DNA from: Wyeomyia smithii | Taxonomy: Eukaryota > Arthropoda > Insecta > Diptera > Culicidae | Direction of reading: 5' to 3' | Length of the DNA: 64,000 nucleotides | Assembly: GCF_029784165.1 (NCBI RefSeq) | Contig: NC_073694.1 | Location: 44,437,639-44,501,638 of the forward strand | In this document: piece by piece, positions 12,337 through 24,332 of the stretch | Layout of the letters: the number at the start of each line of letters is the position of its first letter | Position numbering within the stretch: position 1 is the first letter of the stretch | Program-made: the position numbers and the translations under genes | The notes under the pieces: model-generated | The model's input: only the letters and a program-made list of their open reading frames with translations | Told to the model about the DNA's origin: nothing | Database searches by the model: none

Positions 12337-13380
12337 CAATACTATCAATGTAATACTAATGATTTATCAGAAAGTTATAAAAACTTGTTTAACTAGATTA
12401 ATTTACTACATCAAATCTACCCCGATTTTTTTTATAGGACCTTAGAGAATCCTCGGATTTGTTTTATAAAGTAAACGATAGAAATTTCACTCATAGCCAA
12501 TGGGGGTTCTCGGGCACATACCAGTACTCACTTTAAATAAATATTACTTCGCAAAAAATCAACATGAACTGAGTTGTGTATTTGGAGAATATTGCAAAAA
12601 GTTATCAGTTATACCATTCCATAGTAAACAAAGTGGTGAATAACTGTTCTCGCGAGTATTGTACATATTCAAGAGAAAGCAATAATAGCTCAAGAAAAAG
12701 AAGAAAACTTTAAGGTGAAAGAAAAAAATTAAAACATCGAATTACGTATTTAGCAAAAACAAACATTTTTGGCTGGCTGATAACTTTGCAGAGGATTTGA
12801 AAATGCGATAAAAACTGCAGAAAAGTTAAAACGAAAATTGTGATTGTTAGTGACTTTTTGTAGAAAACTCTCTGTGACTTGTGACAGAGATCACAGCAAA
12901 TGTTTCCGCCCACGAAAAACACTCCCGCTCACTAAGCCAAGTACCTGTGCAAAGTTTCGTTAGAATCAAAAAATGATAGATTTAATTTTTGCATATTTTT
13001 AGACCATTTTTTATAGATTTCCTTATCTATCAGTTTAATACCATGTTCGAAATATGAACGAGCTCTCAACCCAACGAGGATAAGAGTAGGGCGTATTCGA
13101 TTGGCAACTTCGTTGCACCGAACGTATCTGGTTGTCTGTTCTTCTAGCAAGCTTTTATCACACTGACTGTTTTACTCTTTGCTTTTCTCTGTTTCGTTTT
13201 AAGGATTGGTAACAGAATCGTATTCAATTTGAACTGTTCTGTTCAGCGTTGTTTGTTTTGAAACAAATTTGACATTACCAACAATAAGTAAGAACTTTGA
13301 ACCGAACGCCGAATGTGCACCAGAAAGGTTCCTCCATTCGTAAGGGTAAATCGGAATGGGGTTTAACCGGGAATTCACAA
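12337..13380. other. Upstream region of thrombospondin, no gene seen
   Basis: AT-rich, without recognisable repeats or convincing ORFs. It probably contains distal regulatory DNA of the thrombospondin gene, but I can point to no specific site. Confidence 0.4.
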
Positions 13381-13386
13381 ACAGTT

Positions 13387-13421
13387 CATAAAACTGCTTT
13401 TAGAGTGCAACGATCGTTAGT
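13387..13421 (+). promoter_or_regulatory. Possible TATA/initiator pair for thrombospondin
   Basis: CATAAAA at 13387-13393 lies about 30 nt before CGTTAGTGCG, which resembles the arthropod initiator with A at about 13419. The start codon is 29 nt further on. The spacing is right but both matches are imperfect. Upstream exons or other starts cannot be excluded. Confidence 0.3.
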
Positions 13422-13447
13422 GCGTGTATGTCAACGCAAGTGAAACA

Positions 13448-16031
13448 ATGATCGAGAAAATCACCATCACAATGCTGCTAGCGTTACTGCTCAGCCAGGC
13501 CACTTCCACTGAGCATTATCGCTATGGAGATTCTCGGGATTGGTACTTGGATCACATCTACCTCCCGAATAGAAATCCAGTCCTTCCGCCTAACACGGAC
13601 TCCTTTCCAGGGATGGATGCTCCAATGTACAATTACGATTGTGATGGTATCTATTGCGGAGTTTTCAATGGAACTTACAAAATATTAAAAAAATATTTTT
13701 TTGTTTCAGCCTACTTTAATCTGATCAAGGATGAGCTGACCTTACTTCGTAACCTAGTTGACAAGTGTACTGATTGTGGACGTGATCATACCTTCCCCAT
13801 TAAAGGGAGTGAATTCTGTTCGGCAGATCTTTGCTTCAAAGGGGTCGCATGTATTGGATCACCGAACGGAAGCGAGCCACTTTGTGGACTTTGTCCCATC
13901 GGGTATGATGGTGATGGACGGAACTGTTCCAAACGGAATGAATGTCTAAAGAATCCGTGCTTTGCTGGAGTAGACTGCGATATGACAGACGAATATCCAT
14001 ACTTTCGCTGCGGGAAATGTCCTCCCGGATACGAAGGTAATGGCATCAACTGCAGCCAAGCAGACACATGTGCAGTAAAGCCGTGTTTCGAGGGCGTCAG
14101 CTGTCGATGGATATCCGCTGCTCCCCATTACGAGTGCGGCCAATGTCCGTCTGGTTTCGAAGGACATGGAAGGTTCTGCAGTAGAAACGCTTGCATGCAA
14201 AAGCCCTGTTATCCCGGGGTGTCCTGTTTCCGAAAGAATATCGATCCATTTTTCACCTGTGGAGAGTGTCCGGTGGGTAAAGCCGGTAACGGAGTTCTGT
14301 GTGGTGTGGATAGTGATTTGGATGGTTATCCCGATGAGAAGTTGAATTGCCCGGATGCGACTTGTGCGAAAGATAACTGTGTCACAGTGCCGAACTCAGG
14401 GCAGGAGGACAGTGACGCTAACGGAATCGGCGATCTATGCCAGAAAGATATCGATTCGGATGATGTTAATAATGAACAGGATAATTGTCCATACGTAGCC
14501 AATAGGGACCAAAGCGATGCAGACAAAGATAAGATTGGTGATCGGTGTGATAACTGTCCTATGATAAGCAACGCCGCTCAGCAGGACATGGACGGGGATG
14601 GTGTGGGAGATGATTGCGATGAAGACGCCGATGGCGATAGATTGGGTAAATCTGTCGACAACTGTGCGTGGATTTTCAATCCAAATCAGGAAGATTTTGA
14701 TGGTGATGGTGTTGGAGATGCATGTGATAACTGTCCAAAACATTCAAACGCAAATCAGGATGACTCCGATGGCGACGGCATTGGAGACGTGTGTGACACG
14801 CAGCAGGATTCAGACGAAGATGGTATCCAAGATGATAGGGACAATTGTCCCGAGATAGCGAATGCTAATCAGTTGGACAGCGATGATGATGGCGTTGGGG
14901 ATGCTTGCGATAACGATAAAGATAACGACGGCATTACAGATGAAACAGACAACTGCTTGCTTATTCCGAATGCTGATCAAGAGGATGTTAACAGTAAATA
15001 CACATGTTGAAGCTTGAACTAACAGAAATTGATGCATATCAAATTAATTAATGTTTTGGTTTTCAGAGGATGGCATAGGTGATGCCTGTGAAACAGATTT
15101 CGATGGCGACAGTATTGCAGACTGGAAGGACAACTGCCCACGCAATGGAAGAATAACACAATCCGATTTTCGTAACTTCCAATCCGTAAGGCTGGATCCA
15201 CATGGTTCTAGCCAAGACGATCCGTACTGGGAGGTTCGGAATCTAGGAGCCGAAATATTTCAGAAGCTTAACAGTGATCCTGGATTGGCAGTTGGGTACG
15301 GTATTGTCATATTGCAGTGCACTTTGAATGGTCTTACCGAAGGAATCTGTTCATTACAGTAAACATCGTCTAGAAGGTATTGATTTTGAAGGTACCTTTC
15401 ACATTGCCACACCCAATTCCTGGCTTGATGATGATTTTGTGGGTTTTGTTTTCGGTTATGTAAACAATCGAAAATTCTTCTTCGTTTCGTGGAAAAGAGC
15501 TGATCAAGAGTATTGGGAATCGAAGCCATTCAACGCAAAAGCTACCTCAGGTATCCTATTGAAATTAGTCAATAGCAAAACTGGTCCTGGGGTTGGTTTA
15601 CGAAACAGTTTGTGGAATGATGGCAGCATTACCGGCCAAACGAAGCTACTTTGGCAAGACCCCAAGAAGCAAGGTTGGAACTTTGACACATCATATCGGT
15701 GGAAGCTGCTGCATCGGCCGGTAATAGGACTGATTCGATTCCGTTTGTACCAGGGTAGCAGGATGATTGCCGATTCCGGAAATATATTCAATGGCAGTAT
15801 CAAAGGTGGCCGATTAGGAGTCTACTGTTTCTCGCAAGAACTAATAACCTGGTCAAACTTGGTATACAACTGCAATGGTAATGGGTTCTATAGTAACTTG
15901 TGTTAGATTGAAGTAAATTTTTTGTGTTTTTTTTTTCAGATAAAATCCCAAAAGACATTTATGATGAAATTCGCCCAAAACTATCCCAGGCGCAGCTTAA
16001 TAAAGTATCTGTTGGCGATAACATTTGGTAA
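13448..16031 (+). CDS. Tsp: Thrombospondin, short COMP-like form (five exons, 773 aa)
   Basis: The exons are 13448-13646, 13710-14993, 15067-15295, 15360-15877 and 15940-16031, totalling 2322 nt (773 codons plus TAA). All four introns have GT/AG ends and the frame holds throughout. Domains: signal peptide (about 1-21, hydrophobic TMLLALLLSQA); a short coiled-coil stretch ending CTDCG, the usual place for interchain disulfides; four EGF-like modules (about 103-264, CFxGVxC and CPxGxxGxGxxC patterns); type 3 repeats with many DxDGDGxGDxCDxC calcium motifs (about 266-520); and the C-terminal L-lectin-like domain, including GIDFEGTF, DDDFVGFVFGY and the final CND. The protein is secreted, oligomerises and binds calcium and integrins; in flies it acts at tendon-muscle junctions. 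No N-terminal laminin-G domain is present, as in vertebrate TSP5/COMP. The GTG at 13424 is in frame but the ATG at 13448 starts the signal peptide. Confidence 0.93.
13647..13709 (+). other. Thrombospondin intron 1 (in-frame, 63 nt)
   Basis: This 63-nt segment could be read through without a stop. However, it starts GTATCT, ends in a T-rich tract plus TTTCAG, and encodes an unlikely Lys/Phe-rich insert. Removing it joins YDCD to AYFNLIKDELTLLRNL, the coiled-coil region. Retention would add 21 residues in frame. Confidence 0.75.
14994..15066 (+). other. Thrombospondin intron 2
   Basis: A 73-nt intron with donor GTAAAT and acceptor TTTTCAG. It lies within the last type 3 calcium repeats; splicing gives DVNKDGIGDACE. 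Confidence 0.88.
15296..15359 (+). other. Thrombospondin intron 3
   Basis: A 64-nt intron with donor GTACGG and acceptor ATTACAG. Splicing restores LAVGKHRLEGIDFEGTF at the start of the C-terminal domain. Confidence 0.88.
15878..15939 (+). other. Thrombospondin intron 4
   Basis: A 62-nt intron with donor GTAATG and acceptor T-tract plus CAG. It joins YNCN to DKIPKDIYDEIR, the last conserved Cys and the variable tail. Confidence 0.88.
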
Positions 16032-16448
16032 ACTTTAACTATTATAATGTCGAATAAGAGATTGTCGCTTATATTGGGCCAAAGATTAACTGATTGAATC
16101 ATTACTGTCAGACATTGATTGCTTTTAAGCCCCCCTAAAACGCCGCCCGCGAAACCAAACGCGTTATCATCTTCCATCAGATCTAGAACCTAACCACTAA
16201 TTCCTCTAAACCGTGTTCGATACCCACTATTCGCCATCATTTATTTCTTAATTTTCACTCACTTGTCAGTTGATATCAAGCCCCAATAACAGCTCTAGCT
16301 AGTCGCCCACAATGAGACACATACCAACGCAAACTGTGGGTTATTAGTTTATTCCGAAGTTGCCGGTCTCATCAGATAATAGAAATTGATGTGGCGACAA
16401 GCAGTGAAGTCGCTCTGGTGCGGACGCGTTATTAGCCTATTAAATGGC

Positions 16449-16454
16449 AATAAA
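16449..16454 (+). terminator. Candidate polyadenylation signal of thrombospondin
   Basis: AATAAA lies 418 nt after the stop codon. Another AATAAA-like word follows near 16586. Which is used cannot be told from sequence. Confidence 0.35.
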
Positions 16455-17335
16455 ACTGTCATCCTACAATGCCGGCAGTCATAAAAGTATACTTTAGGTG
16501 GCGGCGACCTCTTATTAGTTTTTTAGGATAAAAATGACACTGAACGGTTTCATATCCAATTTATATGCAAAAACAATAACCGAAAATAAAGACACAATGC
16601 ACAGTACTTACTAGTCAAACCGAAAGCATCTAGTTTTCGTTACAGGTGTCATGTTTCGAAGTCAAACAGATCAATCGAACGATCGCAGTTCAGCGTTTTG
16701 TCATTGTCGGCTAAAAAACAGCTCTGCGTGTCTAAGTCAGTTTGCGTGTGACCGTCCCTGACAATGAACGTTTAACGCGCTTCTGACGAAACGTGGGTGT
16801 CTGACGGATGTCTCAGGGGCGATTCTACGAATTAACTTTTCTCTCATTATTCTCGCAGAATGGTGTAACGCTCACTTGGGAAATCAACTTATGAACTAAA
16901 GTAAAAATAATTGAATGTTTATCAACATACGCCAAAGTTTGTAGAATTAATCATTTTAGTGTATATTTGATAAGAAGCAAGTAGAATTACCGTTACTGAT
17001 TTGGTCTCGGAATCGTTGGAATATTCACAACAGATGCCTCTCGAAACATTTCACAAACATCATGCGAAATATTTCATTAGCCTCGTCAGTTATCGAAACT
17101 AGTACTGACTCCAGCGCAACATCCAAAGAGTAATGTCTTTTCTTTGGTTGGTTAGAAGTTTAGAGTTATGTGAATAAATGCTAGTTAAATCACTTCAACA
17201 GCTTGCCGAAAGATAGTAACAATGGCAACAACAAGAGTTTTTCAGCAAAAACAGCTCCGTTCGACAACTAGTTTGCGCTGATGTAACAATGATGATTTCA
17301 TTTTGAACTGTCAAAATACAACGGAAATGGAAGCA
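16455..17335. other. Non-coding 3' flank of thrombospondin
   Basis: Mixed-composition sequence with no ORF of note. Part may be 3' UTR if the second poly(A) signal is used. Confidence 0.4.
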
Positions 17336-17515
17336 CATATGAATTATACGAAAACTTTGCAATCAACATCAGTTACTCATCGGGTACGTCGCTTCTACCT
17401 ATGTTCACTAGAAAACTCACTTAAGTCTCTGAAAAAGTTATCTTCACTAGCGGCACTAAAATTGACAGGAATAGTTAAAAAGCTATAATCTTCCATTTAT
17501 TTCCAATTTAAGTTC
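17336..17515. repeat. Partial copy of the fold-back repeat found at 46975-47262
   Basis: The segment ending GGCACTAAAATTGACAGGAA and AGCTATAATCTTCC matches, in the other orientation, one half of the repeat near 47 kb. The 61-codon ORF over it is a by-product. Confidence 0.5.
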
Positions 17516-18914
17516 TAGGAAGAAACCTGTGTTTACCAGTGTAATAAACCGTTCATTTTTTTGTCAAAATCCAATTGTAAGTACACTTAGAATAAAAATC
17601 CTTCATTGAAATGGGGATTAGACTAGCCATTCAATCGTTCCCTCACTATAATACGAAGCCTGTTCTGCGATCGTGTAGCAAAATTGTCGAGCCAGTTTAG
17701 GTCTGTTTCGCTTCCTGCTGCTCTTCACGCATTTTGTGTTTTTATCACTTCTCGCTGTGTATATTCTATATTCGTCCCATGTCGATTGTTTTTGTTTTTT
17801 TTAATACCAATAAAGGATGCGTGGGGTTCGCGGTTGTGCATACCTACCTGTGATTCAAAACTAATTTAAATTTTTTATAGTCGCGAATCGCTGAGCTCAT
17901 GTGAAGCGGCCGCTCAACTAATAGCCACAAGAAATTGAATAAATTTTCCCAAAATGGACAGAATGTAGGTCGTGCTGGTGATGTTAGTCTCGATTAGCCT
18001 GACTAACGTCTTTAAAAATAGCAATTTGTCTATTTCCTTCTCGAAAAAGATTTTAATCATTATAGCTAAATATGTATGCGAGCGATCAATGACTTTTAAA
18101 ATTCTGTCTGTGATTGGATCTTTTTTGTGGACATCATTATTGATGATATACTGATGTGAGTGGGTTAGTTGCTGGCGAAAACTTGTTACGTTTAATTACT
18201 AATCAAATTTAACCCATATCATAGTCAATAGTTAGCATGTTTTTGAAGATAATGATCTACGGAACCATAACAAATTAAAAGTGTTGAAAAATGCAATGCG
18301 CGAAAGCTGCGTCAGCTTTGGTAGTATACTTGAAGGCGTTTCCGCGTCTGAAGCGATTCAAAATCAAAACTAAACTATTCAATGTATGTTAAAATTCCAC
18401 GGAATACTATCGTCACTTCACGTCTTTTTGAACAGCGTCCTATCACAACATAAAATTTTGTGGATTAGGTTTGATCAAATTACTCATGTCTAACGACTAG
18501 TTAATTTTTATTCGTCTGAGTATTCCATATAAAGTTATAAAACAATGACTGCAAGGAATGTTGAAAACTAAAAAAATATAAAGTTCAAGACGTAAAATAT
18601 AAACTTTGGTAATAAAATATAAACTTTGGTCCGAGGTGTTACAAGACATGTTTTTGTATGCATTTTAAAACTAAATTTGTATTTTTCGTCGAATCCAGCT
18701 ATTTTCAATTAAAATTTCACCGTGTTTCTTGGAAAATTTGACGTTTTTTTTTCTCTGTGTGGACTCATCGCTGCGACTAGAGACATTTGATCTGTTGTGA
18801 AATTGCCCAGGTGTGTTCTGCACTTCATATCATTGGCAGTATCACTATTGAAGTGAATGATATGCTTTTCATTTATATCCGTGCTTGTGTGTGAGTGTTT
18901 ACTCTTCCTTTCCA
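17516..18914. other. Non-coding
   Basis: AT-rich, with short ORFs that look random. A minus-strand GTAGGTATG donor-like word near 17840 has no supporting exon. Confidence 0.4.
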
Positions 18915-19441
18915 GCGTACTGCTCTACTATACCGAGCCACTTTCTATTCTACCAATATCGCCAAATTACAACCCCCTGGAGTGAGACTACACCAAACGT
19001 TCATCTCTGGCCAGGTTAATTTTAGGAGAAACTTATTTTGTCAAGAGGAAGGAGTCTTATCGAAACCTCGTTCCCATTACTAACACTGCGTCACAATCAC
19101 AATTCCCTGAAGAGGCGCTTAATGCTATTATATTTTGTCCAGAGGAAGGAGTCTTATCGAAACCTCGTTCCTACAGCCAAGATCATGCCATTATTACAAT
19201 TCCCTGAAGAGAAGTATTATACGTTACTGAGACCAGTTTTATTATAAGAGGGACTTATTTTTATTAAGTTGAAAGTCAGCAGGGTTACTATAGAATTCAC
19301 CTTGAAGGAAGGGTATGTAGGGGAGCGCCTGAGAATAAACCCATGTTGAAGTCCTTTGACAACCAAATGGCCTGATTCTACTAAGATTCGAACCCACTTA
19401 TCAAAACGGACTCAGTAACCTTGCGGCTACGAAGCTCACAC
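18915..19441 (-). repeat. tRNA-derived SINE, copy with internally duplicated body
   Basis: Read on the minus strand it starts GTAGCCGCAAGGTTACTGAG (A-box-like), then GGGTTCGAATC (B box), then a body containing CATGGGTTTATTCTCAGG. It matches the plus-strand copy at 45446-45748. The body segment with GAGGAAGGAGTCTTATCGAA occurs twice, about 105 bp apart (near 19040 and 19144). Confidence 0.7.
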
Positions 19442-20639
19442 AATTTTGACGTTAAAAACATCTATCACCATGAGGTCATATAAATCTCGAGATACAACAT
19501 TTTTACGAGAAAAAATATAAATTTCTAAACTCTCATTGAACAATCATATTAGTTTGAAAGCGTTTGTTAACTTTGTAATCCGAAAAACACCCAAGAAATG
19601 ATTTTCAAGGTTTTTTTCTGGTTTTAGAAATCCAGAAATATATGTCCTTCTTTGAAGCAGTGTTGCCAGTTACGCCTAGATCTTTCAATCAATGCCTTGA
19701 ATGCTTACCGAAAATATTAACAACATGTTGTTTGCACTGGCGGCTCTAGAGGAGGGCAAGTGCCTCGCCAAACAAGACTAACCAAGATACTTCTTAAAAC
19801 AAAAGGGCCAAAAATGCACGCCATAGTGGTTAAATTTAGAACCGAGAAATATTTATATGTAATGATACTGTGTGATTTTTTACACTTGAAATTAGATTGA
19901 CTAATAAACTTGACCCCATTTTATTAAGCGGCTGGGAGAAGCGGTATGCAAGATAACATTGCACTATATGGGATAAGAGGAGTAGTGATGTGAATGGCTA
20001 ACGATTCGTCATGTCATAGGCGGAGAGATGCTGAAAAACGTTCCTGCTGTGTTTCTTCATGCTTCCAAAGTAGTGTCAACTATTCTGTTGCCAAAGTTTG
20101 CAGTACTTGAGCTAAACTTCGAGGAAAAATATTGATCCCATGATTCCATTTGCTCTTTTTTACTCTACATGTTCTTGAAGAAATCAACAAGTAAGCTAAC
20201 ATGTGCTATAACATTGTAAGAAAAAGTTTTGGAGATGTGTGGTATTAGGCAAAAATGTAAATAACAAAAATTAAGTACAAAAAACCAAATTTTAAGAACT
20301 CCTATATAACATAGCTTATAACTTTGTAACAAATGAAGATAAAAATTTTGTTTGTTCAACAAAGTTTCGAATTTTTGAATCTTCTGCGGCTGCGTCAAAT
20401 AAACTTCTATCTCTTAGCACAAAAAAGATAGTTTATTTTATTTTTAATAGTAGGTACTGGAATTGCTGTATTGATTTCGCTTTCATGGGAACAAATTTCT
20501 AGTTCAATACCAGACTCCACTTTTCAACTAATATCATCACGCAAAACTAAATTATCCAGCAAGTAACAAGTGTGAAATTATTACAAAAAATTGAAGTAAT
20601 ATTATTTTCCATTCAGTATCACGAAATTGGAAAGCAATA
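19442..20639. other. Non-coding, AT-rich
   Basis: Nothing recognised; the one 77-codon frame (minus, 20165-20398) is Phe/Leu/Tyr-rich and typical of chance AT-rich ORFs. Confidence 0.4.
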
Positions 20640-20960
20640 TACACTAAGGTTGTTTTTTACGCGTTCTAAATTTGTATGGGCCCGCGTAAAAAACGACTTT
20701 TTTGAATTGCAAATATAACAAAGAAAACCGTCCTAAAACGTTGAAACCTCGTTTGAATATGATAGTGACCAAAATTCAATATTTAAAATTTTGAGTATTT
20801 ACACCAAAAAATGTGATTTTTTTGAAAACTGATATATGATCACTCGTGGCCTAAAACGGAAAACGTGATTGAAATATGGTCGATATCTTGTATCGTTTTT
20901 GAGTAATGGAGGAAAGCAACCCGCGTAAAAAAAAACCGCATAAAAAGCGACCTCACTGTA
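20640..20960. mobile_element. MITE with ACGCGG-rich ends, copy 2
   Basis: A 321-bp unit starting TACACTAAGGTTGTTTTTTA and ending with the inverted form (CGACCTCACTGTA). It is the same family as the unit at 7522 but internally shorter. Confidence 0.7.
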
Positions 20961-21149
20961 AAACAAAAAAGCGAAGAAACTGCAATATATAAATAAAAAT
21001 ATTAAGAACATGTCTTAGGTTGTTCTATGGGTTGAAAAGTTAACTGACATTTTCTAATAAAAATGATTGTTTGATAAAAATTGAGAAGTTTAAAACTGTT
21101 TTCATAAAAATATTGTATCTCGAGATTGACTCATATTATCTCAGATAGG

Positions 21150-21699
21150 TATACTAAGGTATCTTTTGCGCGTTTTTTTTATACGGATTCACGCAGTTTT
21201 TTCACGCGGATTTCGGAATTTACGCATTTTTTTACGCGGATTTCCCAGAAAAGTCATTTTTGACGCGGTATGTTTTTAATGATCCGATGAGTTTACTTAG
21301 CTTAATGACTTAATATTCACTGATCTAACGCTCTAACTTTCTTATATTTTTACTTGATTTCCTGCTCGAGTCGCAGGTGGATATAACATTGCTAGTGATT
21401 CTTTTTAGAGAGTGTTCATCATGATTGATGAAAAACCTTTATTCCCATTTCTTATTTCTTTTGTTTTTTTTTTTTTTCTATATATACTAAGTCGCTTTTT
21501 ACGCGGGAGATACTTGGCGCGTAAAAGGAAATTGCGTAAAAAAAACCCGTAAATTCCGGATCCGCTTAAAAAACGTGTAAATTCCGGAATACAAGTATAG
21601 AAATTCCGGAATCCGCGTAAGAAAAAAATTCCGCATAATTTCCGAAATCCGCGTAAAAATAGGCGCGTAAATAAACACGTAAAAAGCGACCTTAGTGTA
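21150..21699. mobile_element. MITE with ACGCGG-rich ends, copies 3 and 4 (clustered)
   Basis: The left end TATACTAAGGTATC and right end CGACCTTAGTGTA form an inverted pair. A second left end (TATACTAAGTCGCTTTTTAC) at 21483 shows that a 217-bp unit lies inside or abuts the larger one. Repeated CCGCGTAAAAA/GGAATTTACGC words fill the interior. Confidence 0.65.
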
Positions 21700-22432
21700 C
21701 AGTTTTTTTAACGTGAAATTTTCCAATAAACACGATAAAACTAATAAAATTAAAATAGCATTGGCTGTATTTGACGAAAAATGCAAATTTAGCTTGAGAA
21801 TGTAAAAAAAGACCTGTCTAGAAACATTTCTGGCCCTTACAGAGGGAAAGGTACTTCATTCGGCATCAAAACCATCAATTCTAGCACAGGCCCTAGTTGA
21901 TTGACTAACCACACTTTGTGTCAAACCCGCGAGGGCATGTCCAAGTGGTTCGGACGTTTCGTGTAAAATGACCTTTATTGATTATTTAACTTATATTTTC
22001 AACGAACAACGAAAAGTTTTAATGACGGAAAAATGTTGTGTCTAAATATATTTTCCAATTCAAGTGACTGAACTCCTATATCGACGATAGCATTCGCCCC
22101 TCCGGACTCCTATAACCTCAGGAGATGGAAATATCACACGAAACTACTTTGTAACTTGACAATTTTGTCTTATTAGGGTAAAATCCTTAATGGTGAACAA
22201 GTTAAAAGTCCTGAAAATTAATTAATCAAATTGTTGGTAATATTTACACGTAATCAGATGGACAGATTATTTCAAGTTTAAACTATGTTTCAACTCTCGA
22301 ACAATTTGCTGTAACATCGAAAAAATTCACTTCGTGAAGTTTTCCACACAGGAACTTGTTCGAACTATGTTCTATTACCAACTTTAGTTCTAACCTAACA
22401 AGTCGAGATTAGAAAATTATATTCAAATGGAG
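21700..22432. other. Non-coding with a short dispersed repeat
   Basis: The segment 21775-21862 (ACATTTCTGGCCCTTACAG region) is repeated at 23985-24075 with about 85 bp similar, suggesting a further unnamed repeat family. No gene seen. Confidence 0.45.
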
Positions 22433-22974
22433 TAGGGTATTTGTTCCATTATTCATCTCATTAAGCCGACGTTCACGGAGAATCCACGGATTAAACATCA
22501 CATTTTCACGAAACTATTAATTAAATAAACAAAATACGCTTACATGTTCTTATGGAATCGCCCAGCAATGAAAATTTAGTAAACTTAGCTAGATTTATCC
22601 TGAGTTTTGTAAAACAAATCACAGAATTATTTTTTCAAAAAAGATTCGAAAAACATATGATTCATCTGATTCTAGGAACATGTTGATAAATTTTTTTGCG
22701 TGCCATAAGTCTTAACGTCAATGATTGCAATGGCAGTTTTGATAGTAACTAACATAGACAATTTCGGAAAATGGAGTGAGGGTTGTAAACAAATAAAACT
22801 ATCATAAAACGAGAAAAGAGACGCCAACTTTCTAACAAAATGATACGTTGCCCCTCGGAAAAAATATTGGGGGGGGGGGGTCATGGATTAGAAGGTTGAT
22901 TTAGTTGGAAAATATGCGTGTTTACCTAGTTTTCAGTTGAGTTGCATGGGATGAATATATGAAATAACCCCTAT
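22433..22974. mobile_element. Degraded copy of the 1-kb TIR element
   Basis: It begins with CCATTATTCATCTCATTAAG as in the copies at 11331 and 47370, and ends near a GATGAATAT word. It is shortened internally and carries a G10 tract at 22868-22880. Confidence 0.55.
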
Positions 22975-23029
22975 CATGGATTAGAGGAAAATGTAAATAT
23001 TTTCATAACGACGCTGTTATGAAAACCTC

Positions 23030-24332
23030 TTTGTTTTAAGGTAAACAACCAGAATATAACTTCTTCGATTCCTTCGGTAAAATAAACAAAATACGTTTAT
23101 CTGCTCTAATGGACCAGCAATGGTAATATAGTGAACCTGGAGAAATTTATCCGTGTTTTATAAAATAAACCATTTCGCTCCACGCTCCAATATTTATCAC
23201 GCAATGCTCCAACATTCATTTTACTGTTAATAGTTTTCGGAATGTAATCTGCATAATGTTGTATTAGGTATACTGGGTGTTAAAGAGCTCACTTCAAATC
23301 CTTTAAGGGGTGATAAAGGACCCTATTTGAAGAAAAAAATATTTCTACGCATATGGAAAAAAATTAACTACTGCAAAGTTATTCAGTTCTTCAAGATGCG
23401 CCTCCATTTAGTGTTGTAAGATTAAAAATTTCCTGCTCCACTATGTTTCAAGCATAGTTCTAGTATGTAGTGCATGCTGTGTACAAACGTCAACGGCGCG
23501 TCTACTTAAACACAGTGAAGCAGAAAATTATGAATCTTACAACACTAAATGAAGGCGCTGTTTATTGTTTTTAGAGTCAAATAGCAGCTGAACTGAAATT
23601 GTTGGATGCTCCGTGTCAAAGAACAACTTGTAGAGTAGACTTCAGTGTTCAATTTAGTCAACAACAAAACCCATGTTTATCACACATTTCAGAGAGAAAA
23701 TTGCAGTTTAGTTCTCAAAAACATTTTGAGGTCCTAAGGATTTTAGGTTAGCTCCCTAACACCCTGTATAACCTAGGTTACCGGTATTATATGTACTCAA
23801 ATAGTTGAAGAGCTGTCGAATTCAACTAAAGCTTGTTTAATGTACAAAAACAATGAGTTTTGGTTATGATGTGTACTGTTAGGAAGTTGAATTTAATCAA
23901 TAAGATAAGATAGGCATGAAAAAAAGATAGATCATGGCTTTTTCATGGCCGTTCCTGAGAAATTTACAGCCACGACATTTGACGTAAAATGCAAATTCAG
24001 TTTCAAATGCAGAAAAAAACCTTTCAGGCAACATTTCTGGCCCTCACAGGGGAAGGGTACTCAAAATTTGGCTAGCCAGGTCAAAAGTACGTCAAGTCTT
24101 CAGAGACTTCAGTGAACTTTTCCCGTAAACGAAAACGAAGAAATAACGAACCCGGTGAGCCATCCCTCTGCGGCCTTTTGACGCAATAGCAGTAGTTGTG
24201 TGGAGCAGTGCGATGAATCTATTTTCTGAGGTAAAAGATTGAGATTATACAATTCGTGAGTATATGTTGGAGTATTCTATCACATTTGGAGCAGGAAGTT
24301 CCACGGATTAGTAAACGATCAATGGAACAAAT
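23030..24332. mobile_element. Further degraded 1-kb TIR element, split by a MITE
   Basis: The stretch 23030-23240 matches the left half and 24190-24330 the right half (TTTTCTGAGGTA, GGATTAGTAAACGATC) of the element at 11331. The MITE at 23271-23768 and other repeat sequence lie between. Confidence 0.45.
23271..23768. mobile_element. MITE, 498 bp, TACAGGGTGTT ends
   Basis: The left end TACTGGGTGTTAAAGAGC pairs with the right end GCTCCCTAACACCCTGTA. Inside, a second inverted pair around TTTAGTGTTGTAAGATT (23408 and 23550) gives a fold-back middle. No coding frame. Confidence 0.65.

Noticed and set aside
13786..15037. Minus-strand frames of 75-102 codons over thrombospondin
   Set aside because: They are shadows of the GAT/GAC-rich calcium repeats; the plus strand carries the conserved domains and splice sites.
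17850..17935. Small exon between acceptor- and donor-like words
   Set aside because: No frame or neighbour supports it.
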